Shown here one piece after another: positions 47,329-59,896 of a stretch of 64,000 bases of DNA (positions are counted from its first letter, which is position 1; each line of letters opens with the position of its first letter). Location of the stretch: NCBI GenBank assembly GCA_002897115.2, contig BCIH01000004.1, positions 366,929 to 430,928 of the forward strand, in the 5' to 3' direction. This DNA comes from Prototheca cutis (Eukaryota > Chlorophyta > Trebouxiophyceae > Chlorellales > Chlorellaceae). The translations under genes were made by a program, and so were the position numbers. The notes below the pieces were generated by a model, which saw nothing but the letters and a program-made list of their open reading frames with translations, did no database searches and was not told the origin of the DNA.

Positions 47329-48969
47329 CTAGCTGGAGATGTTGGGTTGTATGGGGTCCAGGAGGGCCAAGTACCGCCGGCACATGTCATGGTCCACGCT
47401 CCCTTCCCGATAGCCATCGTCCCCCTGCAGACCATGCACGATGGTCTCGGTAGCTCGGTACACCTGAACATAACGGGGTGTTCATTGCATTGTGCGCCCA
47501 AGAGCGGCTGGAAAGAAAGGAGGGAAGTGCTAGCCCCTGGTGTGGCACCCTTCGTGCCTGGGTCCCCCTGACCCCAGCCACGATAGCCCCGTCCTACCCC
47601 TGCGCCCTCTTCTCTTCGACAACATCAAACAACGAAACTCTCACCGAGACATGGTCAATGTCGGCTTGATGCAACCAAGAATCAATCTCCTGGCCCTGTA
47701 TCCGAGCGGCGCACAGCACACAGGCCACAGCGACGTCATGGGGCGGGTGCAGCAGGTGCGCCCGGGTCAGGTACGAGTCGTTCAGCAGTGCCCTGCAGGA
47801 ATGAGCGCATGATGCGCACGCGCAGATGAATGGAGTGTTGTGTCTCCTCGGACGTGTTCCCATGGACGACGTCCAGGCATCTTCCCCTGTCAGACAGCAT
47901 GGCACGGGGCCAGGCCCGCTCTACTCCCAGAACCCCGGCATGGCTGACCACCGTACCAGGCAGTCTGCACAACATCGGGCTTCCCTTTGAGCCCTGCAGA
48001 CTCCAATGCCGCCAGCAGGGCCGGCGTCGGGTCAAAGGTATACAACGCCGCGTTGACTTTGGCCTTTGGGTGGGGTGATTGGGAACAGATGCCAGGTAAG
48101 CCTCAACAAGGAAGAAATGCCGGCGACGGGCTTGTAGGCAACCTTTCTCCTTCTTTGGCAAGCAACAGCAGCCCAACCGCCATCCCATCCACGCTCGGGG
48201 GCCAGCTGTCCCAAGCGGCACATGATCTGGAAGTCCCACCCTCACAGAAAGGGGCAACAGACCAACAATCAGCATGAGCATGAGTGCTGGCTTTCCGACG
48301 CACCAGGAGGTCCACTTCCATGTAGAGCACGGCTGCGAGTGTCGGTGGCTCGTGCCAGCTGGTTTTCAAGCATGTGGCGGTGTAGAGCAGTCCCTGCACC
48401 TGCACCGGCATCTCATGCACCTTGGACGCCAGGCACAGCGCGGCCAGACTCAGCGTTCGCGGGTCAGCTGCTCGAAAGCTGCCGCCATCGGCGTAGTACC
48501 ACCGAAAATAGGTGGCGGCCGCAGACGCCGCGCGTCGGCGCAGCAGTGGCGTACCGTCCTTGCGGCTGCTGCTGCACACAGCCACCATGTCTGTTGCGTT
48601 CAGGGAGTGTGTGCCGTGGGCTCATGACGATGGATGAGGTGAAACCCGGGCAGGCCCAGCATGGCAGTCCTGCCACGCCTAGACCCGGACCGGCATGACC
48701 AATCCCGCAACCCTCGCGCACAGTTGGTAAAGTACATGTATAGATGATTGATTTCGCGCCATGTGAGGCCGCGCTTGAGGTCCTCCGTATGAGAGCCGCT
48801 GAAAGACTCCGGTGTCAAGAGGGCTTGTCTGCAGAGATCACGTCAGCACGGTCTTGTGAACTCAATCCCTGGCGCAGGCAAGCAACCGACGATACTGATT
48901 CGAAAAAGAGACATCAAGAACAATTGCTGGATGCTACCTCTGCGCAGACGTCCAGTAGTTGGATGCCAT
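47329..48969 (-). CDS. CCNC: cyclin C (Mediator kinase-module cyclin)
   Basis: Cyclin C partners CDK8 in the Mediator kinase module that regulates RNA polymerase II. The first exons are 48969-48938 (MASNYWTSAQR, the family opening), 48828-48722 and one starting at 48590. They carry LTWREINHLYMYFTN, RRRAASAAATYFRWYY and LSLAALCLASKVHE, the cyclin-box core. Later exons on the same strand give DPTPALLAALESAGLKGKPD, NDSYLTRAHLLHPPHDVAVA and ARIQGQEIDSWLHQADIDHV (second cyclin fold), and the end ALLDPIQPNISS with a stop at 47331-47329. The exact borders of the middle exons (48220-47600) were not fixed. A cyclin H or L alternative fits less well. Confidence 0.87.
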
Positions 48970-49357
48970 AGTGGTTCACTGGCAGTAGCCTAACGGACAT
49001 TGGGTCTGGCTGGGAACCGGCCGCAGGGAAGGCTCTAAGTCCTATCCAGCAAATACCATTCCTGACAACTTAACGCACTATAGAAGCATTCATGTCGTCC
49101 TCGAAATTGACCCCTCTGTTCCAGTTGTCGTGAGCTCGTGGCGCAATGGATTGCAGCGGGGGAAGGGTCGTGCGGGGTTGGGGTACGATTTCAGACAAAC
49201 TGGGGCGCACCCCACACCAGCGCCCGCTCTCCGCCACCCAGAGAGGAGGCGCCCCACGAGGTTACTGAGCGACAAAGTAAGTGGGCATTGCCTCACAGCA
49301 CGCGTTCAATGGTGCTGTTCCGCAGACCAGGGCCAGTGGAGTATCCTGGTGATCAGA
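48970..49357. other. intergenic between cyclin C and the Fanzor relic
   Basis: Upstream flank of cyclin C (its promoter) merging into the 3' side of the decayed Fanzor element. No repeat shared with copies A-C is visible here. Confidence 0.4.
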
Positions 49358-50050
49358 TCATATCAGATGGAGCGCCTGGGGGGCAGGGGAACATGCAAGG
49401 GGGGCGAGCTCGGTTTTGCGATCAAAAGGCGGCGGCTTTTTGCCGGTCAGGACCAGTCTCTCCCCCAGATGGCGGATGTTGCGCGCGGCGTTGACGTCGC
49501 GGTTCCACACCACGTCACAACTGTGGCATCTGAGGATGGCGTACTTGTTCCGGGCGGTGCTGCTGTTTGGATTGTGTGCAGTGCTGCAGGAGGAGCCGCT
49601 GTCAACCGCGGGCATCACGTCCACCAGCCTCACCCCGGCCTGGAGCACCTGTCGCGCTTGATGCCGGCGTACCCCCTGGGTGGGTGTCTTCTCTTCTGAC
49701 CCCCGCTGCATTGCGGAGGTGTGCCTCTTGCGCGTGCTTGACAGCCTCAACGCCACCCCTGCGGTGCACATCCCAGGGCAGCCGCCGGTGCAGCCCTCCC
49801 TTCGAGGTCATGCTCGCGCGGCAGCAGTGCGTCGTGAGGGGGCAGCCCGGTGCCGACCGGGGAGCTGTCCCCGGCCCTGTGACAGCTGGCGCATCGACCA
49901 GTCCAATGCAGTGGCTGCATTATCCATTCCCGTGGTCATCTTCAATGCAGGAGGATTAGAAGGTGTTTTGACTGTGGACATCAACCGGCACCAGCCACCA
50001 CAGCTCCTCAGCCCAACGATGACGCCCAGCACATGGACAACTGGCACGAT
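49358..50050 (-). pseudogene. decayed Fanzor (TnpB-like) gene
   Basis: The minus-strand frame shows the hallmark end of a TnpB/Fanzor protein: an LRCHSC zinc knuckle, then VWNRDVNAARNIRHLGERL, the RuvC III motif with its Asp. Upstream in the same frame are LDWSM near 49900 (compare GDCSP in the 63.1-kb copy) and the region equivalent to LIDEFRTSKRC, here LVDVMPAVDSGSSC. That means the RuvC II Glu is apparently Val and the second Cys of the first zinc pair is missing. An in-frame stop at 49808-49810 separates the two parts. No RuvC I motif was found. It is probably a dead copy of a Fanzor element. It has no recognised partner genes. Confidence 0.7.
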
Positions 50051-50262
50051 CCAAACCAGCAGGCGGTCGGCTGTCGGATCAGCCGCCGGCAGCGCCGGGT
50101 CAACCCCCGCAATGCTGACCAGGATTCACCACGAGACATCCATGGTGCCAGATCCCAGCAGGCTGCTGTGGACAGCCAGCTGGTCTCGCTGACCCCGAAC
50201 GTGGCATCCCAGAGTGGGGGCGATGCTGGACCTTCAACCCCTGCCCCTCGCCACCCCTGAAA

Positions 50263-50597
50263 GACTTTGTCATCAACTGCATCGTACAGTGCCACATGCT
50301 AAAGAACCCACATGCAGCGAAGGATTACCTTCCTCGATTCACTCACAAAGTGCTGAGCACCCGCTCCCCGGAATCCGTCAAGTGGGCGGCAGAACTGTAA
50401 GAAGAAGGGCTCTGGGCTGAAATGCCTCCCAACTCAGGCTCTGGATCCAAGAAGCGGAAGATCGGGTGGCAGGCAGAACAGCAGCCGCCAGAAGTACAGG
50501 CGGAGGACCACAGCGAGGCCAGATGCAGGTGCAGAGGCCCAGAAAACGGTGGACACGACATTGCCTGTTGCTGAACTTGAATCTGATCCCTAGATAG
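50263..50597 (+). other. possible terminal exons of an unidentified gene
   Basis: A stretch reading DFVINCIVQCHMLKNPHAAK and on to VKWAAEL ends at a good GTAAGAAG donor (50396-50403). A matching acceptor after CCAACTCAG near 50439 continues in phase for about 50 residues (LWIQEAEDRVAGRTAAARS) to a TAG at 50595-50597. Composition looks coding, but I found no confident upstream exons and no family. It may be a gene fragment next to the Fanzor relic. Confidence 0.3.
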
Positions 50598-51873
50598 ATT
50601 GACCTGCCTTTGTCTGCACAGTACTTCCTTTGATTCGACAAAACAATGGGCAATTGAATCATGATATGGAGGCATAAGACGAGATTTTCTTGTGGAATCA
50701 GCCCAAACAGCACCTGCTCTGGGGCCCAACCAGTGCATGAGCCAGGTCCTTGCCAATCCCGATCGCGCTTGCTGCCAGCGCGTTTGAAGAATGCCAAGGG
50801 CCGCCGAGCGAGAAACCGACATAATCACAACTCCCATTTGCACCTCAATCCTTTCATTATCTTGATTTCTGGGGTTGACAGGCGTTGCAGGGGCCTACAC
50901 GCGCAGCTTGGTGGCCCCGGCCCTCGCAGCTGCGCAGCCCACGAACGTCGAAGGGCGGTTGCCCACGAGCGCGCTCCTTCCTGGCCCCGCCCTGTTCTGA
51001 GACTGGACTTTTGGTGCGGAATAAACATCATCGTGCAGTCATACAGGGGGTTGCTGCACGGAAGGGCCTGAAAGGGATTGTCGAACATTCCGGTCGTGCG
51101 GCCCCACCCAATCGAAACGCCCCTGGGTCGATTGCGGCCGGCCCCAATTTTTTTTTTACCGCATCGGGTCTCTGCACGCTCGGCAAAAATGGTGAACAAC
51201 ACCGATGTGAACAGGGTCCGAAGTGGGGCTTCCACGCACGATCGGAGGTGCCAGAAGGGTGCCCATATTTGTTGCCGCTGGGCTGCCAAGGCGTCCGGAC
51301 TGGAAATCAGTGGTTTTAAGTGACCACATGCATTCATAGCTTGCTGAGGGCGACTAGGAGCGAATACTTGTATCGCGACAAAGTCGCGGGCAAAGGTGCG
51401 CGTTTGCACATGCTGCAATGCCATGACAGACCATCAAGGATCCCATTGCGCATTGGATTGAGCGCCCTCTCCCCTCCGCAGACCAATCGTAGCTGGCACG
51501 GGGCCGTTTGAAGGGTGCCCAGGCCGAGGGAGGTTCACGCTCAGAGTGGTCTGGTCCCTGGCGCGGCCTTCCGCGCTGCTCGAAACCCGTGCGGCGGAGC
51601 AGGTATGCAGTGATCTACTCGAATGATATGCAGAGCTTTGGAATGGTCCATCGCAGGACCCGGGCGCAAGGTGTCCGGTGTGCATTTTTCAAGCGGCCTT
51701 GACTGGAGCTCCGTGAGCGGCCGGGCCCGTGGTCCCTCCTCCGAACCCCACGTCCTGCACCCCACCCCGATCTTCGCCAGGCAGCGGCATCGACTCGGGA
51801 GTATCAAGCAGATTTCAAGTGGAAGGATCAAGTGTGAGAGGCATGTGCCCATAGCGTGAGCTGTGCAGAAGAC
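50598..51873. other. 1.3-kb region without a supported gene
   Basis: Several overlapping ORFs exist on both strands, the longest on the minus strand at 50825-51424. None shows a domain, coding-like composition over a convincing length, or splice structure. The last few hundred bases must hold the promoter and 5' UTR of the homeobox-DDT gene. A T run lies at 51149-51158. Confidence 0.4.
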
Positions 51874-54800
51874 ATGGACCCGCTTGGCGGGGGCCAGCCC
51901 GCCCAGGAGATCCCGCCCTGGTCCTCGGCGAGCACCGGTCCAGGAGCCGGGCCCTTGCCCGTCAGTGGACAGATGGAGGGACTGAACCCACCTCACGTTA
52001 ACGGCTCAGCAGCGCCCGAGGCACTGCCTGCCGCAGGCGGTCCAAGCGCCGTGGTGCCTCCCCCAGTGGATGCCCCGTTCCCTGGCATTCCCCTGGCCAA
52101 AGTGGCTATGCCTGAGCGGCATAACCAAGGAGTAGAGGGACTCGCTGCTGCCAAGACCCAGCAGCAAGTCCCACTGCCGGCGAGTGCTGCCGTGTGCAAG
52201 CCGGTTCAGAGCGATGTGCAGCCGGCGGTGCCGGCACAGATGGCGCAAGCACCACCTCCTGCAGGACCAGAAGCTGCAGGACCCGGCCTCCAGAGCACGC
52301 CCGTGCAGCATTCACCCGGTCAAGCAGGTGGAGAGCTGGCTCGTGCTGCAGAGCCCCTGGCCACAACACCAGCCCAGCCGCCGGCGCTGGCAAAGGGCCC
52401 CGAGGCCCTGTCGGGATTGCGCCCGCCACCACCGCCGGGAGAGGCGGCGGTGGGCTTGACCCCCGGTGGCACGCCCGCCCCGTCGCTGCGACTACCTGGC
52501 GAGGGTGAGCAGCCAGCGAGCTCGGCGCCCACGGGCCAAAAGGCCAAACCGCAGAAGAAGACGCCGTTCCAAAAGGCTGCCCTGGAAGCCGCTTTTGAGT
52601 GTACGTTATGCATATGTGCATGCATGCATGCATGGATTTTGGGGGGGTGGATGAAGGGGGTGCAGGAACGAATGGTCACTGCATTGCGATGGGCTGTTGG
52701 TGTTGGCGTTGTCACCAGATGATTGAATGCTGCTGGGGCACCAGCGATCACCCCCAACCCTCCCTCAACGCCCCACATGCTGCGACTCCATCATGCAGTG
52801 AACGAGCACCCGACGGAGGAAATGAGACGCATGCTGGGTTCGCGCATTGAGCTCACGGAGCAGCAAGTCGGGGTATGTTGGCGTTGTTCTGCAAACAGCG
52901 AGGGTTGGGGGGTCCAACCGACCCAACGGGGTTCTCTGACGATCCGACCCCTCCTCCCCTTCCCTTTGGCAGACGTGGTTCCAGCACAGGCGGCATCGCA
53001 AGCGCAAGGAGATGAGGCGGCCCAGCATTGGCGAAGCGAGCACATCCGCGGGTCCCACCGCTGGTGAGGGGGCGGGTGGGTTCTTGGAGTTCATGCCTGT
53101 CCTGCACATGGTAGAAGCCGTTGCAAGCACCACAAGGATGCGTGGCTCTGCGTGTCTTGGGGTTCAATGATATTTCCTTGAGGGCATATCTTTGCAAAGA
53201 GCTGGCTTGTGCAGATCATGCCCACCGTCCGCGGCATCAATCCCCTTCTCTTTTTGCGCAGCGGGCGGTTATGGCAGTCGTGGGGAGTCTGATGTGGAGG
53301 CCGAGTCGCTGCCGATGCCCGTGGCAGAGATGGCGGCGCTGCTGGAGCTGGCGCAGCGTGCGCTGCCCGTGCCGTGGCGCGCCGACGGTCCGCCACTGGG
53401 TGTGGTGTTTGACTCGCCGCCTCCTTTAGGCGCGGAGGATTTCGCGGCCGCCGCGACTCGGGCCGCAGAGGTCGCGCGCCAAAAGCGGCCCCGCGAGGAA
53501 GCCGAGGGCGCCGGCGCCCCGGCCAAGCGCGGCCCTGGGAGTGGTACGGGTGCGCCGTCTTCCGGGGGAGGCGCCGGGGCAGCAGCACGGCAAACTGGTA
53601 GCCCTGTGCCGTCGACCGTGCCCGACGTCGAGCGGCAGCGTGTGGACGACGAGGCCCGGGCGGCGCTGCTGGCGGAGCGCGCGCGGTTGCAACAGGAACG
53701 ACTGGAGGCGAGCCTTTCCCGCGAGCGCGAGCGACTCGCGCGCGAACGGGAACGCGCCGATTCGCGGGCGGCCAAGGAGCGAGAGCGAGAGGTCGCCCGA
53801 CTCGAAGCCGAGCGTCGACGGCACCTGGAGCGCGCGGAGCGCGAGGCGAAGAAGGAGGAAGAGCGCCGCGCGAAAGAAGAGGCTCGACTGCGGCTGTTGC
53901 GCGAGCGCGAAGGCCGCCGTGCGGCGGCCGCGGCCGACAAGGAGCGGCGGGCCGAGGAACGGCGGCGGGCGGTCGAAGAACGGCGGCGCGAAAAGGGCCA
54001 GGCCAAGCTTTTAGCTGCGCAGGAGCGGGCGGTGCTGCGGCTGCGGGCGCGTGAGTACGGCGCCACGCCGGCCGACGACGCCGAGATGGAGTGGGAGGAG
54101 CTGCTCGCCGAGTATCGCAAGCAGCACGGGTTAGAGGACGACGCGCTGTGTGGGGCGCGTGAGGGCGACGAGCCGCCGCCGGGCCTGCCGCCGCTGCCGC
54201 GCCGACCGCAGTGGCCGCCAAAGGCCGTGGAACTCATCCCGGCCTGCGAGCCCCTGGTCTCGGCAGTGATGGCTGAGCAGGACGGTGTTGTCATCCCTGC
54301 CGGAGATGGGGCTCAGCAGGACACAGCGGCAGCAGGAGATCAAGCCAATGGGGATCACCAGCCATTCAACGACGTGCTGCTGCCTGATTTCCTGGAGGGT
54401 TGGTCCTTTGTGGCAGCGTATGCCGGGGAGCTGGGCATCGCGCCGCCCACGCCCGACGCGCTGCTGCGTGCGTTGCGCCTTGGCGGTGCGTCTCGGCTCG
54501 CGGCCGCGCTGTTTTGCGGCCTGCTGCGGACGCTGCAGGCCGACGCGGAGGAGAGCTGGGCGGCGGGGCCGGGGGCACTGTACGGCTCGGCCGAGGCCGC
54601 GACTGCGTCGGCGCGTCTGCTGGACGAAGCCGCGGAGTGGGGATTCGACGTCGACGCGTGGCGCGCGCACCTGTGCGCGACGACCTGGCCCGAGATTGCG
54701 CGCCAGGTGGCCGTGGCTGCTGGCTTGGGCCGGCCGCGCCCCAAGCCCCGCCGGGACCAGCGGCCCAAGATTGGCCGTGAAGGCGAAGACGTGGTGTCGT

Positions 54801-57800
54801 CGACTGAAGACGGGCTGCGTCTGCGCCTGCCCCCCCGGCTGGGGCTCGGCACCGTCAAAGCCGCGGCCTGGGCGGTGCTGGCCGACGTCGGCGCCGCAGG
54901 GCTCCGCGTCGAGGAGATTGCCCGCCAGATCCAGCGTCGCGGGCTCCGTGACCTGCGCTCCTCGCGCACCCCGGAAACCTCCGTCGCCGGCGCGCTGGGC
55001 CGGGACTTGCTGTTTGCTCGTGTCGACACGGGGACATATGCCCTGGCAGCCATCGTCGCACACGAAGCGTACGTTTGTTTGTTGTGGGGATGGCGGTCGG
55101 AAGGATTGCGTCTGGAAGAAAGCCAAGAACGCATTGCGCCCAGACCCAGCACGATGCATGCTCTCTGTCACCTTGACGATCACTCGACACCAAACCATTT
55201 TGCCCTGGCCACGCACCCACCGCTCACCGTCCCCAACGAATTCTCCAGGAAGATGGCCGCAAAGGGCATGGGCGCAGGGGCCACGACCGTGGCCGGCGCG
55301 AACGAGAGTGGCAGCGGCGCTCCTGCTGTGACCCCGGACAAGGCCCCCGGCGATGGGCAGGCCGCCGATGGTCAGGCCAACAATCAGGGTGCTGCTGATG
55401 GTGCCAAGCAGGATGAAGGTGCTGGTGCGGCAGCCGAGGCCGGGGGCCTGTTGTCGCCGCGGGCGGGGCGGGTGGAAGTTGTCACTGATGCTGTGGAGCC
55501 TTCGGCCAAGGATGGCGATGAGGATGATGAGAGTGGCAATGGTCAGGAAGCTGGCGATGAAGACGACTACTCTGACGAAGAGGATGCCGACAAGGTTTGG
55601 CGGGGGTTGGGTGCGAAGGAAGCGTGGCGGGGGTTGGGTGCGAAGGAAGCGGGGCGGGGGCAGCCGGACGGGAGTGAGCATTGGCAGATGTGCACGACCA
55701 CGACTGCAGAAGGCTCTGGGTGATGCTGAGACCAGCAATAAACAATTCACAGGATAAGGAGGAGGAGGGCCAGGAGGTTCCGGGCGCGGCGTGGGTGGAG
55801 GCGCTGAAGACGGCAGACTTTGACGAGCTGTCGTGGCAGCTCAAGGTTGAAATGCTGTGCGACCTGTGCTACCTCGTCCAACAGTCCCCCTGCATCAGGT
55901 GAGGCCAGATGTTTGGTTGGAGGGTTCACCGCTGTCCTTGGTACAGCGGAGGTCTTTGGTTGCACGGCACGAGACGCATGTGTGCTTGCAATGCCCGGCC
56001 GACTGACTGGCTTGCTTCTCCCCCTACAAGCAACTACCTGTGCTCCTTCCCAGGGACACGATGGAGCGACGGCAGGAGGAGCAGCAGCGGCTCAAGCGTG
56101 CGGTGTGGGAAGAGGCCAAGATCGAGAAGCGGCGACGTCAGATCGAGGCTGCCGCCCGGGCCAAGGCCGCCGCGGAGGAAGCAGCGCGAGCGCTGGAGCG
56201 GTACCACCGCGGCGCGACCCCGGGCGCCGCGGGCAGCGCCGCGGCTTCCCGAGTCGTTCCTGGCGACGACGGCACGCCCATGGCGGGGTCGGCCCTGGGT
56301 GCGACCGGCAGCGCGTGTCAAGGCGAAGAAGACGATGACGACAAGGACGCTGTGTTGTCCCCCATGAGGCACGGTTGTGGAATGGGTCCTGCAACTGGTG
56401 GCGCGGAGACACCGAGCCCCGGCACTGCTGGTGGTGGTGGTGGTGCAGAGACCCCGAGCCCCGGCCCCGCTGGTGCAACAGCAGAGGTCAAACCTGAGCC
56501 GATGGACGTGGACACTGGGGACGCCAAGCCGGCAATCTCGCCGGCAGTCCCAAGCCCAAGGCAGACGAACCCCGAGACAACTGGTGCTCCGGTTTCGTCT
56601 CTGGAAAAGGCCGCAGAGCACGAGCCTGAAGCCAAGCTCGAGGATGTCAGGGCTGAAGACGCAGAGGGCCCGAGCGTCTCTGCTGCGGAGCGAGAGCGGG
56701 CGACGCGTTCGATCGCCGAGGTGGAGCGTGCGGCGGCCGAGCGGGAGGCGGAGGAGCGGGAGGCGGCGCGTGTCCGGGCACAACAGCGCTCCGAGGCCGT
56801 GCTCCGGGACATGGAGGCGTGCTCGGTGCGTCTGGAGCCGCTGGGCCAGGACCGGCGGTTCAATCGTTACTGGCGCATGGTCGTCCCGGGTTTCGGGACC
56901 GAGGCGGCCGACTCCACGGCGGGCGGGCCAGAACCCGACCTCACCGCGGCGCGCGTCTTCTTTGAGGATGCCGCCACGGGACAACTGTCCCTGCTCAAGG
57001 ACGCTGCCAGCCTCGCGGCGCTGATGGACGCCCTGGAGTCACGGGCCGCTCGCGAGGGAGGGCTCTATGCCTCCCTCCTCCGTCACCGCGACGCTATCGA
57101 AGCTGCCATGCCCCCAGGTTAGAGTTGGGTGGGGAGTTGGGGGGGGGGGGGGGGGGGGGGGTGGGTGTTCATTGTTTCTTTGGATAGGGGCCGGGGGAGC
57201 GAGAGCGGAAGGTGTAGTTATTTCGGGTCCGTCTCTTCTACGGCAGCATCAATGCGTGTCGCCGCTCCGTCCATATCCATGTCCGTACCCAAATGTCCTC
57301 CTTCTACAGTGCCGCTGCGGGAGCCGGCACCGCTGGCCGCGTTGCCCGAGGCGGAGCGGGCCGAGGCGGAGCGAGAGCACGCGGAACTTCTTGCCGACTG
57401 CTGCCTGAGCCGCACCGCGCGACGGCCTGTCCCGCCCGGTGCGAGATTCACTGCATTTGCCCCCGGTGATGGCCGCGCCGCGAGCAAGCTCAAGGCCGAC
57501 ATGCTCCGGCTGCGGGAAGCCGTGCCGGCGGACGCGCTGGGTGCCGGGTTTGACCCCTGCGCATGGTCCACGTCGCTGCTCGCGGCCACGGGGCGGCAGG
57601 GACTTCGGGATGCCCTTGCCACGCTCGAGGCCACGATCGCTCCGACGGCGCTGGCCGCAGGGTATGCCCGTCGGCCCGCGCGCCTCCTGCGTGGCGCCTG
57701 GTGCGTCGACGCCGACAGCGTTGAGGTGGATGGTGTTCATGAGGCTGGTGATCACAGTGGCGGTGGTGGTGACGGCGAGGCGCCATCGGCTGTTGCTGAT

Positions 57801-59509
57801 GATGGTGAGCAAGAGCCCGTCGAGGCCATGGACATCGATGGGGCAACTCCTGCCACGGCCGACGTTCAAACCGAGCAAGACGACGCCCAGCCAGGCACGT
57901 GGCTGCCAGACACGCTGGCATCTATCGCCCTGAGAGTGCTGTACCTGGATGCGGCGCTGATCGTCAAGACCGGTGAGGAACCGGCGCGGGCGACAATGCC
58001 CGCGTACACCCACGTCGTCAGGCCCGCCCTGCTCAACGGCAAGCCCGGCTGCACCATCGAGGGACAGCTGCTCGGTATGTGTGTGTCTGTTTTGTATCCT
58101 TTTGGGGGGAAGGAGCGGAATGGCCACTGGACCGCACTATTTTGTGATGCCCCGACCCTGCTACTACGTGGAGATCAATCAATGAACAAAGACCATGGTC
58201 TCACCATCCCATGGCACACGCTGGCACAGGCGCTGGAGGGAAGGTCATCCCCGTCGCGCTCCCGCCGCTGCCTTTCAAGATGCTGTACGGGCCTCCCAGG
58301 GTGCGTGGCAGGACTCCCATTTGTTTTGTTTCTTTTTTTGCGGGATGGTGTTTGGGGGCCGAGATCTATTCTGTGGGGCCGCTCCGAGCTTGATTGCTAG
58401 AGAGGCGGTGCTGAAGCGCTCTGTCCAGGCCTTGGGGGGAAGGGACGAGGGTGTTGTGAAGCTTGCTTGCACTGGCATTGCTAGCACGCCGTGCAACAGC
58501 AGCAAGCTCGCGATGCGCTCGAGCTGTCGCTTGCCAGCACATACCTACAGAGCGCCCACACAACCCCTCCCATGCCCCCCCTCCCACACACCCAAAAAAA
58601 CATGCCACAGGAGTTTGCATTCCCCGTGACCCAGTTCCAGAAGGACGTGGCAAACAACAGCGATGCCTCAGTCGCCGCGCCGCGGCCGAGGGGCGTCGGG
58701 CGTGGGAGGGGCCGTGGCAGGTGCGGCGCTTTTCGTGTGTGGGCTTTTGTTTTGGTTGACGATGTCGTTGTGGAAGGACCGCGGTGCTTGGGTCTGGTGC
58801 AAGTCGTTGCACAATCATGTTTTTCGGGCTCTGCTCACGCCCCGCTCCCCTGCTCTCCGGCATCCAGTCGAGGGCGGGGCTCGGCGTTGGCGGCGGCCGA
58901 GGGCCGGCGGCCAGGGATCAACCGGGGTGCGCCGAGGATTATCAACAGCTCGAAGAAAGAAAGGCGAGCCATGCTGGTACAAAAGTCGGGTCTCGCTCGC
59001 GAATTTGAAAATTCAGACTCTGGTGAGCGGTGGTGGTGGTTGGGAAGCATGCAGCTGTGGTAGGCTGAGGGCTGTGGGGGGGAGCGGCACCCTGGACTGG
59101 GCCTTGTTCCGGTTGCCGTGCCACCGACACCCTTATGTATCACACAGAATCGGACCGGCACTATGGGAGCGAGTACGAGGAAGAAGGTGCCGGCTTTGGC
59201 AGGGCCGCTGGCGCCAAGGGCCCCCAGCCCGAAAGCGCCTCCGCGGCGTTTTCGGCGTTGCCTTCCGATGATGAAGCGCTCTCCCCAGGTGTGTAGCAGT
59301 GGTGGGCGTGGAGGGCCACCGTGCTCTGGGGTGCTGAACACAAGGCCCCGCCGGTGACTCACCCCTCTTCTCAGCCCATGGCTCTTCCCCAGACAAAACA
59401 AAAAGCAAACTCCATAAAAATGTGAGGTCATTGAAAACTCAAAGCTCAGCCGTGACTTCCCGTTGCAGACGAAGCCACTGACAATGATGAGCCCAGTGAC
59501 AACGAGTGA
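51874..59509 (+). CDS. RLT: RINGLET-like homeobox-DDT-WHIM chromatin remodeling subunit
   Basis: Plant RLT1/RLT2 proteins partner ISWI ATPases in nucleosome spacing. Thirteen exons (51874-52600, 52799-52872, 52973-53063, 53262-55068, 55249-55594, 55753-55898, 56054-57117, 57310-58074, 58230-58300, 58500-58720, 58868-59022, 59148-59288, 59469-59509) join in phase to 1882 aa. After a Pro/Ala-rich start comes a homeodomain at about residues 228-285 (KKTPFQKAALEAAFE, TWFQHRRHRKRK). It is followed by a very long Arg/Glu charged helix, a DDT domain near 670 (LPDFLEGWSFVAAYAGELGI) and an HB1/ASXL-type winged helix near 826 (GTVKAAAWAVLADVGAAGLR). The WHIM/WSD motif is near 1323 (RLEPLGQDRRFNRYW). 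Acidic and RG-rich segments close the protein. The acceptors of exons 9 and 10 are the least certain. Confidence 0.9.
55599..55650. repeat. 27-bp tandem duplication in RLT intron 5
   Basis: Two copies of a unit beginning GGCGGGGGTTGGGTGCGAAG, 27 bp apart, just after the donor at 55595. It stays in frame if the intron is retained. Confidence 0.85.
57139..57161. repeat. poly(G) tract, 23 bases, RLT intron 7
   Basis: An uninterrupted G run on the transcript strand, 22 bp after the donor. Confidence 0.9.
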
Positions 59510-59896
59510 GGTGGCAAGCAGGGCGTGCGCGATCAGCTGCAGGCCAAGGAGCCCTTTAACGAAGGATCCCATTGGGCGGATGACAACTACACATCGATAT
59601 GCCTCGTGCTGTTGCAGTAGATGATTGCTGTTGGAATGCGTGCGGTTTGAGGTTGCGAGATCCAGGCCAGGAAATCATGAGAACCGCCTTCGATGACGAC
59701 GTGCGCTCCCGAGGGACGAAAGAGAATTTTGTGCGCATCAACAACCGGGAGGAACGTCCACGGAGGACGAAAAGCAGCTCACTGCTCGCGGAGAGTAGAG
59801 TTCGCGAATTGCTTCACAAACTGATAAATTAGCATTTATACGATTTTGCGACTGTATTGTGGCCACGAAACCCCCCTCAGGCCTCCACCTGCTCGT
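59510..59896. other. intergenic between the RLT-like and START genes
   Basis: 387 bp containing the RLT-like 3' UTR and the START gene promoter. A short ORF at 59599-59832 is open but has no homology I recognise and no splice context. Confidence 0.4.

Noticed and set aside
50825..51424. 199-aa minus-strand ORF
   Set aside because: No domain, no splice context and alternating composition. It overlaps equally long plus-strand ORFs.
54131..55750. 539-aa minus-strand ORF
   Set aside because: Antisense shadow of RLT exons 4-5. It crosses a real intron and shows no domain.
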